A DNA stretch of 64,000 nt from an uncultured Bacteroidales bacterium (GTDB taxonomy: Bacteria > Bacteroidota > Bacteroidia > Bacteroidales > Paludibacteraceae), in contig CACZZL010000007.1 of NCBI GenBank assembly GCA_902785605.1, positions 51,722-115,721 of the forward strand, read 5' to 3'. The position numbers and the translations under genes are program-made. A model generated the notes under the pieces. That model was not told where the DNA came from. It saw only the letters and a list, made by a program, of their open reading frames with translations, and made no database searches. Numbering within the stretch: the stretch's first letter is position 1; each line of letters starts with the position of its first letter. Shown here in pieces: positions 51,422 through 61,400 of this stretch.

Positions 51422-54233
51422 GGGATTTTTACAACAGACAGCCCGTGCTATTATTGCACAGATAGACTGGAAGCAGCTGAGCCGTACGACCCTCGTACTG
51501 CCATCACATCGTGCGGGTTTGGTGCTCAAGGATGAGTTACTGCGTCTGCAGCAGGAACAGCATGCACAAGCTATTTGGGCACCGCAGGTACAGACTTTGC
51601 CGCAGTTGCAGGACTACCTTAGTCCGCTGTACCCGGAAGATGAGCTGATGACCGTGGTGCGGCTGTACAAGCACTACAGACGGCTCAATAGTCAGGAGCA
51701 GGACCTTATGCCGCTGGATATGTTCTACGGCTGGGGACGGCAGATGATTGCTGATTTTACCAATGTGGATGCGTCCATGCCGGCCGCGCAGGTGCCTAAT
51801 TTCTTTGAGAACACGATTGCAGCCCATGAGTTGGAGCAGTGGAAGTTGGATGCGGATACCGAGGAGCGTCTAAGATCGCTGATGAACGGCGAGCGCGCTG
51901 TCGGAAGCGGTGAGAGCGATTCGGTACGGGCACGATACGAAGTGCTGTGGAAACAGCTGTACGAACTCTATACGGCCTTGCAGGCCGAGATGCGTGCTGA
52001 GCAGAAAGGATACACCGGTATGCGGCAGCGGGCGGTGATTGCCGAATGGGAGAATGAAGCATTGCAGGCTAAGATCGCAGGACGAACGTATATCTTCGTC
52101 GGTTTCAATTACCTGCTACCGGTAGAACGCGAACTGATGCAGTTGCTGCGGGATGCCGGACAGGCGCAGTTCTTCTGGGACTACGTGCCTGATTTTGAGA
52201 CGAATGAGAAAGCGTTCTCGTTCGCTAAACTCAACCATACCATCTTGGGTGGTACCAATATTCAATCACCCGTAACCGGTAACCCCTCGCCCGTAACCCT
52301 CATCGCATGCGCGTCTCATGAGGCACAGGCGCAGTTCGTGCATCAGTGGTTGCAAGCCAACTACACCGAGAAGGGGCAGAAAGTGGGTGTGGTGATCTGC
52401 GACGAGACGATGTTGGAGTCCGTCATCTACACCTTGCCGGCCATCACATTGCCCGGGCAACAGACACCCGAACCGATCAATATCACCAAGGGTTTTCCGC
52501 TGCGTAACACCGCTGTCTATGCCCGTGTGCTGGCGTGGCTCGATACCCAGACACGAGGCGAAGCGCAAACGGTCGTTTCGCCCGATTTCATCGACACGAT
52601 GATAAGCGAGATCTTCCCCGTAATGGAAGAGAATGACCTTTCGCCACTCGCCACTAACCCTTCGCCTTTAACATGGCAGGAACTGCTGGTGTTGGAGTCG
52701 GAGTACCAAGTGCGTAAGATCCTAAACCAGATGCGGCAGATCGCCGTGAACGGGTTGGGAGATGTGCCGTTGACACGTAAGCTGCTCAAACTGCTCATGC
52801 GCCGAACGATGGAGAGCATCACCATGCCTTTCCACGGTGAACCGGTGACGGACATACAGGTCATGGGTGTGCTGGAGACCCGTTTGTTGGATTTCGACAA
52901 ACTGCTGATACTCAACGTGGAAGAAGGAGTCATTCCGCAGCGGCAGAGCGATCTGTCGTTCATTCCGTTCTACCTGCGCAAGGCCTACCATATGCAGACC
53001 CCGGACGAACGGGCAACCGTCTATGCGTATAACTTCTTCCGCCTGCTGAGCCGCGCCGGGCACTCGACCTTGCTGTACGCGACGGCTGACACCTCGGACG
53101 GAGGCAAAGGCATGTCGCGCTTTGTGATGCAGATGCTGTACTCGCCGGAGTTTGAGGTGAATTCCTGTACGCTCGTGGAGCCGAGTGAACTCAGTCCGCT
53201 GGCGAACATGGAGATACGGCCGCAGTCGCTGCTTTCGATGCTGCAGGTGAACGAGGATGGAGTAGTGACCCGCCAAGACGGTTCGAAGTTCGCCTTGTCG
53301 CCCAGCGCGATGAACACGTATATCACGTGTAAGCGCAATTTCTATCTGCAGTACATATTGGGCTTGCGGCCAAAGCAGGAAGAGGATGTGCTGTACGATT
53401 CCGCTACGCTGGGTTCGTTTGTGCACCACGCGATGTGTTACCTTTACACCCGCTATCTGCATTGTGACAACGAGCATAAGGTGCCCGTCACACCGGAACA
53501 GATTGCGGCGCTGCGAACGGATGAAAACAAGAAACAAGAGGCGCTGCTGGCTGCGTATGACGAGATGAATAAGTTGTGGGCTGAAGAGAATGGCGTTTTA
53601 GCAGATATGCCGCACTATATACCGGAATTCCACTCGGGCGAGAATGTCGTCATTCTCGGCTACATGGATAATATCCTCGAACGGGACGAAGCCGATGCAG
53701 CACAGGGATTGCAACTGTACATGTTGGAGAAAGGCAACTATTTTGCGGTGCAGGTAGAGGGCGTCGGAACGGTTAATACCGGCGGTTTCATCGACCGTTT
53801 GGATATACTCGGCGCACCGGGTTCAGAGCGACTGCGTGTGATTGATTACAAGTCCGGCTCGTACCACGACGATACGCACCGTAAGAAGATGTCGGCTACC
53901 TGGGACGAACTGATGGAGAGCGAGGATAAGGGTTACGTGCGTCAGACTTTTGTGTACAGCCACGCCGTGATGAGCAAAGACAAGACCGGTCTGCCGATTG
54001 AACCGAACCTGTATTTCTGCAGCCGTAAGTTGACGGAGATTGAGACCACGATTGATATAGAGGGTCAGACGGTGCACGACTATCGGCAATGCGAAAAGCA
54101 GATGACCGAGGCGCTGCAGGCCAAGATCAAAGAGATCCTGACAGCGACGGATTTCCCGTGCTGCGACGAGACGAAGTGTCCGTCTTTCTGCCCGTTCTTT
54201 GATCTGTGCGGACGAAAAAAGAGTGAATTTTAA
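51414..54233 (+). CDS. addB: AddB-like PD-(D/E)XK nuclease/inactivated helicase subunit
   Basis: This 939-residue protein has a helicase-like region without intact Walker motifs and a C-terminal nuclease (GFIDRLDI, RVIDYKSG) framed by cysteines that fit the AddB iron-sulfur site: YITCKRN and CPSFCPFFDLC. It partners AddA. ATG 51414 is the family-like start (MDKGFLQQTARAII). Residues 284-295 and 409-420 come from heptanucleotide islands. Confidence 0.88.
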   Translation: MDKGFLQQTARAIIAQIDWKQLSRTTLVLPSHRAGLVLKDELLRLQQEQHAQAIWAPQVQTLPQLQDYLSPLYPEDELMTVVRLYKHYRRLNSQEQDLMPLDMFYGWGRQMIADFTNVDASMPAAQVPNFFENTIAAHELEQWKLDADTEERLRSLMNGERAVGSGESDSVRARYEVLWKQLYELYTALQAEMRAEQKGYTGMRQRAVIAEWENEALQAKIAGRTYIFVGFNYLLPVERELMQLLRDAGQAQFFWDYVPDFETNEKAFSFAKLNHTILGGTNIQSPVTGNPSPVTLIACASHEAQAQFVHQWLQANYTEKGQKVGVVICDETMLESVIYTLPAITLPGQQTPEPINITKGFPLRNTAVYARVLAWLDTQTRGEAQTVVSPDFIDTMISEIFPVMEENDLSPLATNPSPLTWQELLVLESEYQVRKILNQMRQIAVNGLGDVPLTRKLLKLLMRRTMESITMPFHGEPVTDIQVMGVLETRLLDFDKLLILNVEEGVIPQRQSDLSFIPFYLRKAYHMQTPDERATVYAYNFFRLLSRAGHSTLLYATADTSDGGKGMSRFVMQMLYSPEFEVNSCTLVEPSELSPLANMEIRPQSLLSMLQVNEDGVVTRQDGSKFALSPSAMNTYITCKRNFYLQYILGLRPKQEEDVLYDSATLGSFVHHAMCYLYTRYLHCDNEHKVPVTPEQIAALRTDENKKQEALLAAYDEMNKLWAEENGVLADMPHYIPEFHSGENVVILGYMDNILERDEADAAQGLQLYMLEKGNYFAVQVEGVGTVNTGGFIDRLDILGAPGSERLRVIDYKSGSYHDDTHRKKMSATWDELMESEDKGYVRQTFVYSHAVMSKDKTGLPIEPNLYFCSRKLTEIETTIDIEGQTVHDYRQCEKQMTEALQAKIKEILTATDFPCCDETKCPSFCPFFDLCGRKKSEF
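52263..52297. repeat. Heptanucleotide island in addB, CCGTAAC family
   Basis: Five units (CAATCAC, CCGTAAC, CGGTAAC, CCCTCGC, CCGTAAC), translated as a Ser/Pro/Val/Thr/Asn stretch. Confidence 0.88.
52638..52672. repeat. Heptanucleotide island in addB, CTTTCGC family
   Basis: Five units (CTTTCGC, CACTCGC, CACTAAC, CCTTCGC, CTTTAAC), translated as a Ser/Pro/Leu/Thr stretch. Confidence 0.9.
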
Positions 54234-55154
54234 ATGAACGATACTACAACACCTATGATTCATTATTATAACGTAGCCGGTTTTGTGTTCGGCATCGAAG
54301 CGACCGAAGAACAGTTGGCACAGTTGACGAACTATGAGCCGTTTTTAGTAGATGAAACGGAGCAAACTTACGTGTTCATAATTCATGTGCATGACGATGC
54401 GCTGCCCGGTACCGAAGGCTGGGAATCGGTCTATACCGATACCTCGGATGATGATATGCCGCGCATTGAGATGTACCGCCAAGCAGCGGAGTGGTTGTTC
54501 CGCATCTCCGTGTCCAAACAAGGGGAAGTGGTGAGCACCATGCGGTGCAGTGCCGATTGGAGAGAGGTGCATCTGTGGATGTTGCCGGAGTACGTGCGTT
54601 TTGCGATTGACAATGCCGCGATGCTCGTCTATGCGTTCAGCACTGTGGGCAAAGGCACGCTCCTCTTCCATTCGTCCGTCAGCGTGCGCGGCGGATACGG
54701 ATACATGTTCCTTGGCCACTCAGGCACGGGTAAGAGCACGCATTCCCAACAATGGCAGGCCGCGTTTGACGATGTAGAACTGCTTAATGACGACAACCCT
54801 GTCGTACGTATTGGGCCCGATGAGACCGTGCTGGTCTATGGTTCACCGTGGTCCGGTAAGACCCCGTGTTATAAGAACAAAAAAGCGCCTGTAGCCGCCT
54901 TGGTGCAGTTGGCTCAGGCACCGGAAAATAAGATCATGCGTCTGAAGATGACGCAGGCCTATCCGTATATATTAGCTTCTGTCAGCGGGCTTAAGATTCT
55001 GCCGGACATGATGGACCGGCTCTATGAATCAATCGCTAAACTGCTGGAACTCACTCCTGTGTATCGATTGGAATGTCTGCCGAATCCGGACGCGGCACAC
55101 TTATGCGCTCAAACGTGTTCACCTTCGACTTGTCATACGGGCACGACACTTTGA
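54234..55154 (+). CDS. HPr-kinase/PEP-carboxykinase-like P-loop protein
   Basis: This 306-residue protein has a P-loop GHSGTGKST (161-169) in a context (LGHSGTGKSTHSQQW, LLNDDNPVVR, GSPWSGKTP) typical of HprK/PEPCK-like ATPases found singly in Bacteroidetes genomes. The substrate is unknown. It starts at the addB stop with no gap. Its last 34 codons run over the 3' end of mtaB on the other strand, and the final residues (after about 285) do not look conserved, so the original stop may be lost. Confidence 0.75.
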   Translation: MNDTTTPMIHYYNVAGFVFGIEATEEQLAQLTNYEPFLVDETEQTYVFIIHVHDDALPGTEGWESVYTDTSDDDMPRIEMYRQAAEWLFRISVSKQGEVVSTMRCSADWREVHLWMLPEYVRFAIDNAAMLVYAFSTVGKGTLLFHSSVSVRGGYGYMFLGHSGTGKSTHSQQWQAAFDDVELLNDDNPVVRIGPDETVLVYGSPWSGKTPCYKNKKAPVAALVQLAQAPENKIMRLKMTQAYPYILASVSGLKILPDMMDRLYESIAKLLELTPVYRLECLPNPDAAHLCAQTCSPSTCHTGTTL

Positions 55155-56355
55155 TATAATTGTCGGTGAAACCGTACATACGACCGTCTTTGTGGCTACT
55201 CTCCCACAGGACGGTCGTTTTGTATCCCTCGTGGGCACGGTAGAACGCCTCCGTCTTGCGGGCACTGATAGCGTGCAGTTGCTTGCTGCGCCGTTCCCGT
55301 TCTTTCTGGGGTACAACCAGCAGTTCCATCTCCAGCATACGCGTGTTAGCCCGCTCGGAGTAGGTGAATACGTGCAATTGTGAGACGGGTAGGGACTCAA
55401 TGAATGCCACGTACTCCTCCCAGTACGCCTCGGTCTCGCCGCGCACACCTACCATGCAATCGACGCCGATGAACGCATGCGGCATGACCGATTTGATATG
55501 CTCCACGCGCTCGGCGAACAGTTCCCGCGTGTACCGGCGACCCATGATCTTGAGCACCGTGTTACTACCGCTCTGCAGCGGAATATGGAAATGCGGTGCG
55601 AAGTGCTTGCTGTGCGCCACAAACTCAATGATCTCATCGCTCAACAGGTTCGGCTCACAACTGGAGATACGGATTCGGAAATCGCCCTCGATCGCATCAA
55701 AAGCCCGCAGCAGATCAATGAAACGCTCATTGGTCGAACGACCGAAATCACCGATATTGACTCCGCTGATGATCAGTTCTTTAGCGCCGCCTTGGATCGC
55801 TTCTTGCGCTTGTGCTACCAACGATGCAATCGACGGATTACGGCTCTTACCACGCGCCAACGGAATGGTGCAATACGAGCAGAAATAGTTACACCCGTCC
55901 TGCACTTTGATGAAACAGCGGGTGCGGTCATCCTTGCTGTACGCTCCGTAGAAATCATCGATCTCCCGAATCGGCGAAGTCTGCACTTTCGCCTCTAACC
56001 GTTCGCCATTAGCCTGTTGCTCAATCTGCTCGACGAACGTTGTCAGGTTGAACTTCTCGTTCTGTCCCAGCACGTAGTCCACCCCTTCTATATGGGCGAT
56101 TTCATCGGGTTTGAGTTGAGCATAACAGCCGGTGACAATCAACACGGCGTTGGGGTTGTTACGGCGGATACGATGAATCATCTGCCGGTCTTTATGATCG
56201 GCAGCATCGGTGACGGAGCAGGTGTTGATGATGCATATATCGGCCTGTTCGCCTTGTTTGGCGCGCACATGACCGCGCTCTAACAGCGCCTTGCCCAACG
56301 CGCTACTCTCCGCAAAATTGAGCTTGCAACCTAATGTAGTAAAGGATATTTTCAT
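55051..56355 (-). CDS. mtaB: tRNA t6A37 methylthiotransferase MtaB
   Basis: This 434-residue radical SAM enzyme adds a methylthio group to t6A at position 37. The N-terminal cluster cysteines are in LGCKLNF, INTCSV and GCYAQL; the radical SAM site is CNYFCSYC. The start ATG 56355 overlaps the prmA stop (ATGA). Residues 112-123 derive from a heptanucleotide island. The 3' end overlaps the convergent HprK-like gene by 104 nt and the last residues are atypical. Confidence 0.92.
   Translation of the reverse strand: MKISFTTLGCKLNFAESSALGKALLERGHVRAKQGEQADICIINTCSVTDAADHKDRQMIHRIRRNNPNAVLIVTGCYAQLKPDEIAHIEGVDYVLGQNEKFNLTTFVEQIEQQANGERLEAKVQTSPIREIDDFYGAYSKDDRTRCFIKVQDGCNYFCSYCTIPLARGKSRNPSIASLVAQAQEAIQGGAKELIISGVNIGDFGRSTNERFIDLLRAFDAIEGDFRIRISSCEPNLLSDEIIEFVAHSKHFAPHFHIPLQSGSNTVLKIMGRRYTRELFAERVEHIKSVMPHAFIGVDCMVGVRGETEAYWEEYVAFIESLPVSQLHVFTYSERANTRMLEMELLVVPQKERERRSKQLHAISARKTEAFYRAHEGYKTTVLWESSHKDGRMYGFTDNYIKVSCPYDKSKVNTFERISVPRPDSADIPIDTQE
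55986..56020. repeat. Heptanucleotide island in mtaB, CTTTCGC family
   Basis: Five units (CTTTCGC, CTCTAAC, CGTTCGC, CATTAGC, CTGTTGC), translated as QQANGERLEAKV. Confidence 0.9.
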
Positions 56356-57131
56356 TGTTTGATAAAGCAAAGCATACGCCACTCGTTGTTGGTGTGTGTG
56401 GCGGTGTGTGTCAAACCCTGTTGAGCGGCTGCCTGTTGCAGGATGGGGCAGTCCTCTTCGTAGAAACCGCTGAGCCAGAGTTCGCCTTGCGGTGCCAAGT
56501 GTGCTGCATAAGCCTGCATGTTAGCCAGCAAGATGTTACGGTGTATATTAGCGAGAATAAGATCGTACGTCCCTTCCGGAACGGTGTCGCCTAATCGCAC
56601 GTCTATCTGTTCTCCATTCAGCGCAGCGTTCTCTTGCGCATTCACCACGCTCTTGTCGTCTATATCCACCGCTACGACCTGTTGCGCCCCGAGACGCTTG
56701 GCAAAGATCGCCAGCACGCCCGTGCCTGTGCCGTGGTCCAATACGGAATAATGGCTAAAGGTTAACGGCGAACGGCTAAGGTTCATCAGCGCTTCAATCA
56801 TCATGGACGTTGTCTCATGATGGCCGGCACCGAAGGCGCAATGCGGAATGATCTTCACGCCCAACGGCAGTTCCTGCATCGGGTGCTCCGCTTCCCAGGT
56901 GGCGTTCCAATTCTCGTCCGGGCACGCCTCTACACCCAGCAGCGTGATACCGTCTGTGCCGGTGCACAGCGCCTCGATCGCTGCGCGGTTAGACTCCCAC
57001 AATTCCGACTGGATATAGTAATCGTTGCAGTCAATGGTGTCCACGCCTAACTCACAGATCTGCTGATCGAAGATGTCGCGCTGCCACTCTTGGGCGATGT
57101 GGTTCTCAATATGTATAACGTGATATAGCAT
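56352..57131 (-). CDS. prmA: Ribosomal protein L11 methyltransferase
   Basis: This 259-residue class I methyltransferase has PHCAFGAGHHETTSMM, the SAM motif LDHGTGTGVLAIFA, and DLILANIHRNILL (the NPPY-like position), all PrmA signatures. It methylates ribosomal protein L11. Residues 118-127 just before the SAM motif come from a heptanucleotide island. It overlaps folC by 26 nt. Confidence 0.93.
   Translation of the reverse strand: MLYHVIHIENHIAQEWQRDIFDQQICELGVDTIDCNDYYIQSELWESNRAAIEALCTGTDGITLLGVEACPDENWNATWEAEHPMQELPLGVKIIPHCAFGAGHHETTSMMIEALMNLSRSPLTFSHYSVLDHGTGTGVLAIFAKRLGAQQVVAVDIDDKSVVNAQENAALNGEQIDVRLGDTVPEGTYDLILANIHRNILLANMQAYAAHLAPQGELWLSGFYEEDCPILQQAAAQQGLTHTATHTNNEWRMLCFIKQ
56750..56777. 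repeat. Heptanucleotide island in prmA, CTTTCGC family (reverse complement)
   Basis: Four units (AATGGCT, AAAGGTT, AACGGCG, AACGGCT), translated as SRSPLTFSH on the minus strand. Confidence 0.88.
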
Positions 57132-58389
57132 AGCCTACTAAATAATTACTGCCGCCAATGAAGATTGCATCTTCCGGCGCGGCGTGTTGTTGCGCATAAC
57201 TGATCGCTTCTTCGGGACTATCAATCGCGAGTCCTTCCTTGCCCCATAGTTCCAGCATTTCCTCAGCACTTCTCGCTCGTTGGGTATCCGGCTTCGTAAA
57301 GATATAATGATATTTCTCGCCTTGCGGCATCAGACGAAGGGAGATATCGGAGTCCTTATCGTTGACTTGTCCGAACACGATCCAGATATGGGGATTCGTC
57401 AGTTCGCGTAACTGTTTGGCGACGTATTGGAGCCCATGACTGTTATGTCCTGTGTCGCAGATGGTCAGCGGCTGCTCGCACAGCGTCTCCCATCGACCCC
57501 GCAACCCTGTCATCGAACAGACATGCGCAAAGCCTTCGGCTATCTCGGAATTTTTAATTTTGAATTTTGAATTTTGAATTATTGCCCGTAGGGCAACAAA
57601 TGCTGTCTGCAAATTGTGCTCCTGGTAGTTGCCTTTCAGTTCGCAGTCCGGTGCTTCGCGCAGTCGGCAGCGTCGGAGGTAGCCGCATTGGTCGGCAAAC
57701 CAGATCCGGCAATTGGTCGTCTCGAGGCCTTCGCCTAAGATACCGCACTCCTGCGCACGATCCAAGAACACGTTCATCGTCTGCGGATGGGTCTCGCCGA
57801 TGACGCACGGTACACCGGGTTTGATGATACCGGCTTTCTCCCGGGCAATCTTAGGTAGCGTGTTACCTAAGAACTCCGTGTGGTCCAACCCGATGTTGGT
57901 AATGACAGAGAGGATCGGGGTGAGCACATTCGTGCTGTCCAGCCTTCCACCCAAACCCACTTCCACAACGGCTATATCGACCTGTTGCTGTACGAAGTAC
58001 GCAAAAGCGAGCGCGGTCATGGTCTCGAAGAAAGAGGGTTGCAGCGTATCGAGAAAATCTTTGTTTTGCTCGATGAATGCGGCGACATCTGCTTCCGCAA
58101 TCGGCTGTCCGTTGATGCGGATTCGCTCGGTGAGACTCACCAGATGCGGGCTGGTGAACAGACCCACTTTGAGTCCGCTTGCTTGCAGCGCAGCCGCAAT
58201 GAGGTGAGAGGTCGAACCCTTGCCGTTCGTACCGGCTACATGGATGGCGCGCAAGTGCTCATGCGGATTGCCCACATGCGCCATCAGACGCAGCGTGTTG
58301 TCCAAACCGGGCTTGTATGCTGCTGCTCCCACCTGATGAAACGGCGGCCGCGATGAATACAAATATGTTACCGCTTCGTTATAATTCAA
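57106..58389 (-). CDS. folC: Bifunctional folylpolyglutamate synthase/dihydrofolate synthase
   Basis: This 427-residue Mur-ligase-like enzyme adds glutamate to folates. It has the P-loop VAGTNGKGST (51-60), TSPHLVSLTERI, EVGLGGRLDSTNV and DTGHNSHGL. Residues 270-281 (Asn/Ser/Lys/Phe-rich) come from an AT-rich heptanucleotide island of a different family from most. It lies in the same run as dnaE, prmA and mtaB. Confidence 0.95.
   Translation of the reverse strand: MNYNEAVTYLYSSRPPFHQVGAAAYKPGLDNTLRLMAHVGNPHEHLRAIHVAGTNGKGSTSHLIAAALQASGLKVGLFTSPHLVSLTERIRINGQPIAEADVAAFIEQNKDFLDTLQPSFFETMTALAFAYFVQQQVDIAVVEVGLGGRLDSTNVLTPILSVITNIGLDHTEFLGNTLPKIAREKAGIIKPGVPCVIGETHPQTMNVFLDRAQECGILGEGLETTNCRIWFADQCGYLRRCRLREAPDCELKGNYQEHNLQTAFVALRAIIQNSKFKIKNSEIAEGFAHVCSMTGLRGRWETLCEQPLTICDTGHNSHGLQYVAKQLRELTNPHIWIVFGQVNDKDSDISLRLMPQGEKYHYIFTKPDTQRARSAEEMLELWGKEGLAIDSPEEAISYAQQHAAPEDAIFIGGSNYLVGYAISRYTY
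57547..57581. repeat. Heptanucleotide island in folC, TGAATTT family
   Basis: Five units (GGAATTT, TTAATTT, TGAATTT, TGAATTT, TGAATTA), strongly AT-rich inside a GC-richer gene. Confidence 0.93.
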
Positions 58390-58390
58390 T

Positions 58391-58452
58391 TGACGAATGT
58401 ACGATTTACGATGTACGATTTATGTACGATTTAATTAATTTACGATTTACGC
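58391..58452. repeat. Intergenic heptanucleotide island, TGTACGA/TTTACGA family
   Basis: About eight units of TGTACGA and TTTACGA, with two slips, fill most of the 71-nt spacer between the dnaE stop and the folC start. Confidence 0.9.
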
Positions 58453-58460
58453 GAACCCCT

Positions 58461-61400
58461 TTAGCCCCTTTCCACTTTATTGAAAGCCAGCGCTCCTTCT
58501 TGCCGTTTCTGGTAGAGCCATTTATACAGTCGCGGTGTGACGCGGATGGCATGATTGCGGCTGGTGAGGGCGATGTGTTGGCGGTTGAGCGGGTTATAGA
58601 CGCTCACATGCAACCGTGCTTTACCCGGGTTGGAGTCCACCATATCGGCCAGTTCATCAATCAGTTCCGGTGTGACGGTGTCCAGCGACAGGCGTATATT
58701 AAGTCCCTCTGTGCGTTTGTCTTGCACTTCGCTCAACATATCCACGCTCTGTACCACAAACTCAAACTCCGCCTCTTCATCTTTGGCTTCTTTGAACCAT
58801 TTCATGCCGGCACCTTTCTGCTGCACGACACCGGTGACGAGCACGTAGGTGTCTTTGAGCATCATGTGCCCGAACTGACGGTAGGCATTACCGAACAGCA
58901 CAATCTGATAACTGCCGGTGTAGTCCTCTATCGTATAGCGCCCGTAGGGGTTGTTGCTCTTGGAGGTCAGTTGCTCTGCCGAGGTGATGAGTCCGCCGAT
59001 GAGACCGGCTTGGTTCTTATGCGCAGCCAAGAACTCCGACGGCAGCACGGGTTTCTCTTCCGGCTGTTCTTCCAAGGCTGCCCGCACCCGTTTTTCCGCT
59101 TCTATACGCGCATCGGGACGACGCCAGGTGTCGAACTGCGTCAACTCACGGGTAGTGAGGTTGCACAACTCACGCACCTCGTATTCGTATTCGTCCAGCG
59201 GGTGTGCGGACAGGTAGATACCGATCAGTTCCTTCTCTTTGTTGAGTCGCTCAATCGTGTCCCAACGGGCTACTTGTGGCAGGTCCGGGTGCTTGATCTC
59301 AATCGCATCCGACAGGTCGCCGAACAGCGAATTGGCATTGTTGATCTTGTCCGCCTGCCATTTGTTACCGTAACTCATCAGCATATCCAGACCTGACTCG
59401 CCGTCTTCGTTCACGCCGAAGAACTGCTCGCGGTAGATATCATCGAAGCACTCAAACGCACCGGCTTGTGCGAGGTTCTCAATCGTCTTGCGGTTGCAGG
59501 ACTGCAGGTTGACGCGCTCCAGGAAATCGAAGATACCGGTGTACTTACCGTGCTTCTCACGCTCTTTGATGATCGCTTCCGCTGCACCCTCGCCGACACC
59601 CTTGATGCCGCCCAGACCGAAACGAATAGCGCCTTGGCTGTTCACAATGAAGTTGAGTTCCGACTCGTTCACGTCCGGTTCTAACACGCTCAGTCCCAGC
59701 ACTTTGCATTCGTCCATCAGTTTGGTCACCTCCTTGATGTCATCCTTGTGCACCGTGAGGTTGGCCGCCATGAACTCAGCCGGGTAGTGTGCTTTGAGAT
59801 AGCCCGTTTGGTAGGCTACCCATGAGTAACAAGCCGCGTGCGATTTGTTGAACGCATAGGAAGCGAACTTCTCCCAGTCTTTCCATATCTTATCGAGGAT
59901 CTCGGGGTTGTGCCCGTTCGCTTTACCGCCTTCCATGAACTTATCCTTGAGCGATGCCAGCACCGCCATCTGTTTCTTACCCATGGCCTTACGGAGCTTG
60001 TCGCTCTCACCGCGGGTGAAGTTAGCCAGCAGACGGCTCAGCAGCATGACCTGCTCCTGGTAAACGGTCACACCATAGGTGTCCTTGAGGTATTTCTCCA
60101 TGACGGGGATATCGTACGTCACGGGTTTGAGGCCCTGTTTACGGTCGATGAATTCGGGGATATAGTCCATTGGTCCCGGCCGGTAGAGGGCGTTCATGGC
60201 GATGAGGTCACCGATGACGGTCGGCTTGAGTTGGCGCAGGTACTTCTGCATGCCGGCAGACTCGAACTGGAACACCGCCACCGTACGACCGTCCTGAAAC
60301 AGCTTGTAGGTCAGTTCGTCATCAATTGGTATATGGTCGATGTCAATATCAATACCGCGGGCTTTCTTAATGTTACGCAGACACTCCTTGATGATCGTGA
60401 GCGTGATGAGGCCGAGGAAGTCCATCTTGATCAGACCCACGCTCTCTACTACGTGTCCGTCGTATTCGGTCACAAGCACCCGTTTCTTGCTCACCTTATC
60501 TTCCACCGAACTCAACGGCGCAAAATTGGTCAAGTCATCCGCGCCGATGATCACACCGCAGGCATGTACGCCCACTTGGCGAATGGTGCCTTCGAGCCGT
60601 GCTGCGTACTCGAGCATCGAGCGCGTGTTAGGGTCGCCTTGCTCGTACTCGCGTTTCAATTCCTCGATGTACTTATAGCAGTTACGCAGGTTAACCTTGG
60701 GTTTCTTGGCACCTGCCGGCAGTCCTTTGAGCACACTGTCCGGGAAATCGCGATCCGGGATCAGACCCTTCAGTTCGTTCACACGGGGTAGGGGCACTTG
60801 TTGCACACGACCGACATCGGCCAATGCGGACTTGGTCGCCATCTTACCGTACGTCACGATATGTGCCACGTGTGTCTCGCCGTACTTACGGCTCACGTAG
60901 TCCAGCACCTGACCGCGTCCGCAATCCTCGAAGTCGGTATCGATATCGGGTAGGGAGATTCGGTCGGGATTCAGGAAACGCTCGAACAGCAAGTCATACG
61001 TCAGCGGGTCCAGGTCTGTTATCTTCAGACAGTACGCCACCACCGAACCGGCAGCCGAACCACGTCCCGGTCCGACGGACACGTCCAGTTCCTCACGGGC
61101 CGCACGAATGAAATCCATCACAATCAGGAAATAACCCGGGAAACCCATGGAGATGATCGTGTTGAGCTCGAACTCGATACGCTCTTTGAGTTCCTCGTCG
61201 TGCTCCAGCCGCTCCGCTCCGTAGCGCTCCAACGCGCCTTGCATCGTCAGGTGGCGCAGGTACGCGCTCTCGAACGCCAGACGGTCGGGATAGTCCTCCT
61301 CCTTGCCAAAACTCTCCGGGATGTCGAACTTAGGCATGATAGGCCCGTGGTCGATGTCATAGATCTCGACCTTATCAACAATCTCTTGGGTGTTCGCCAG

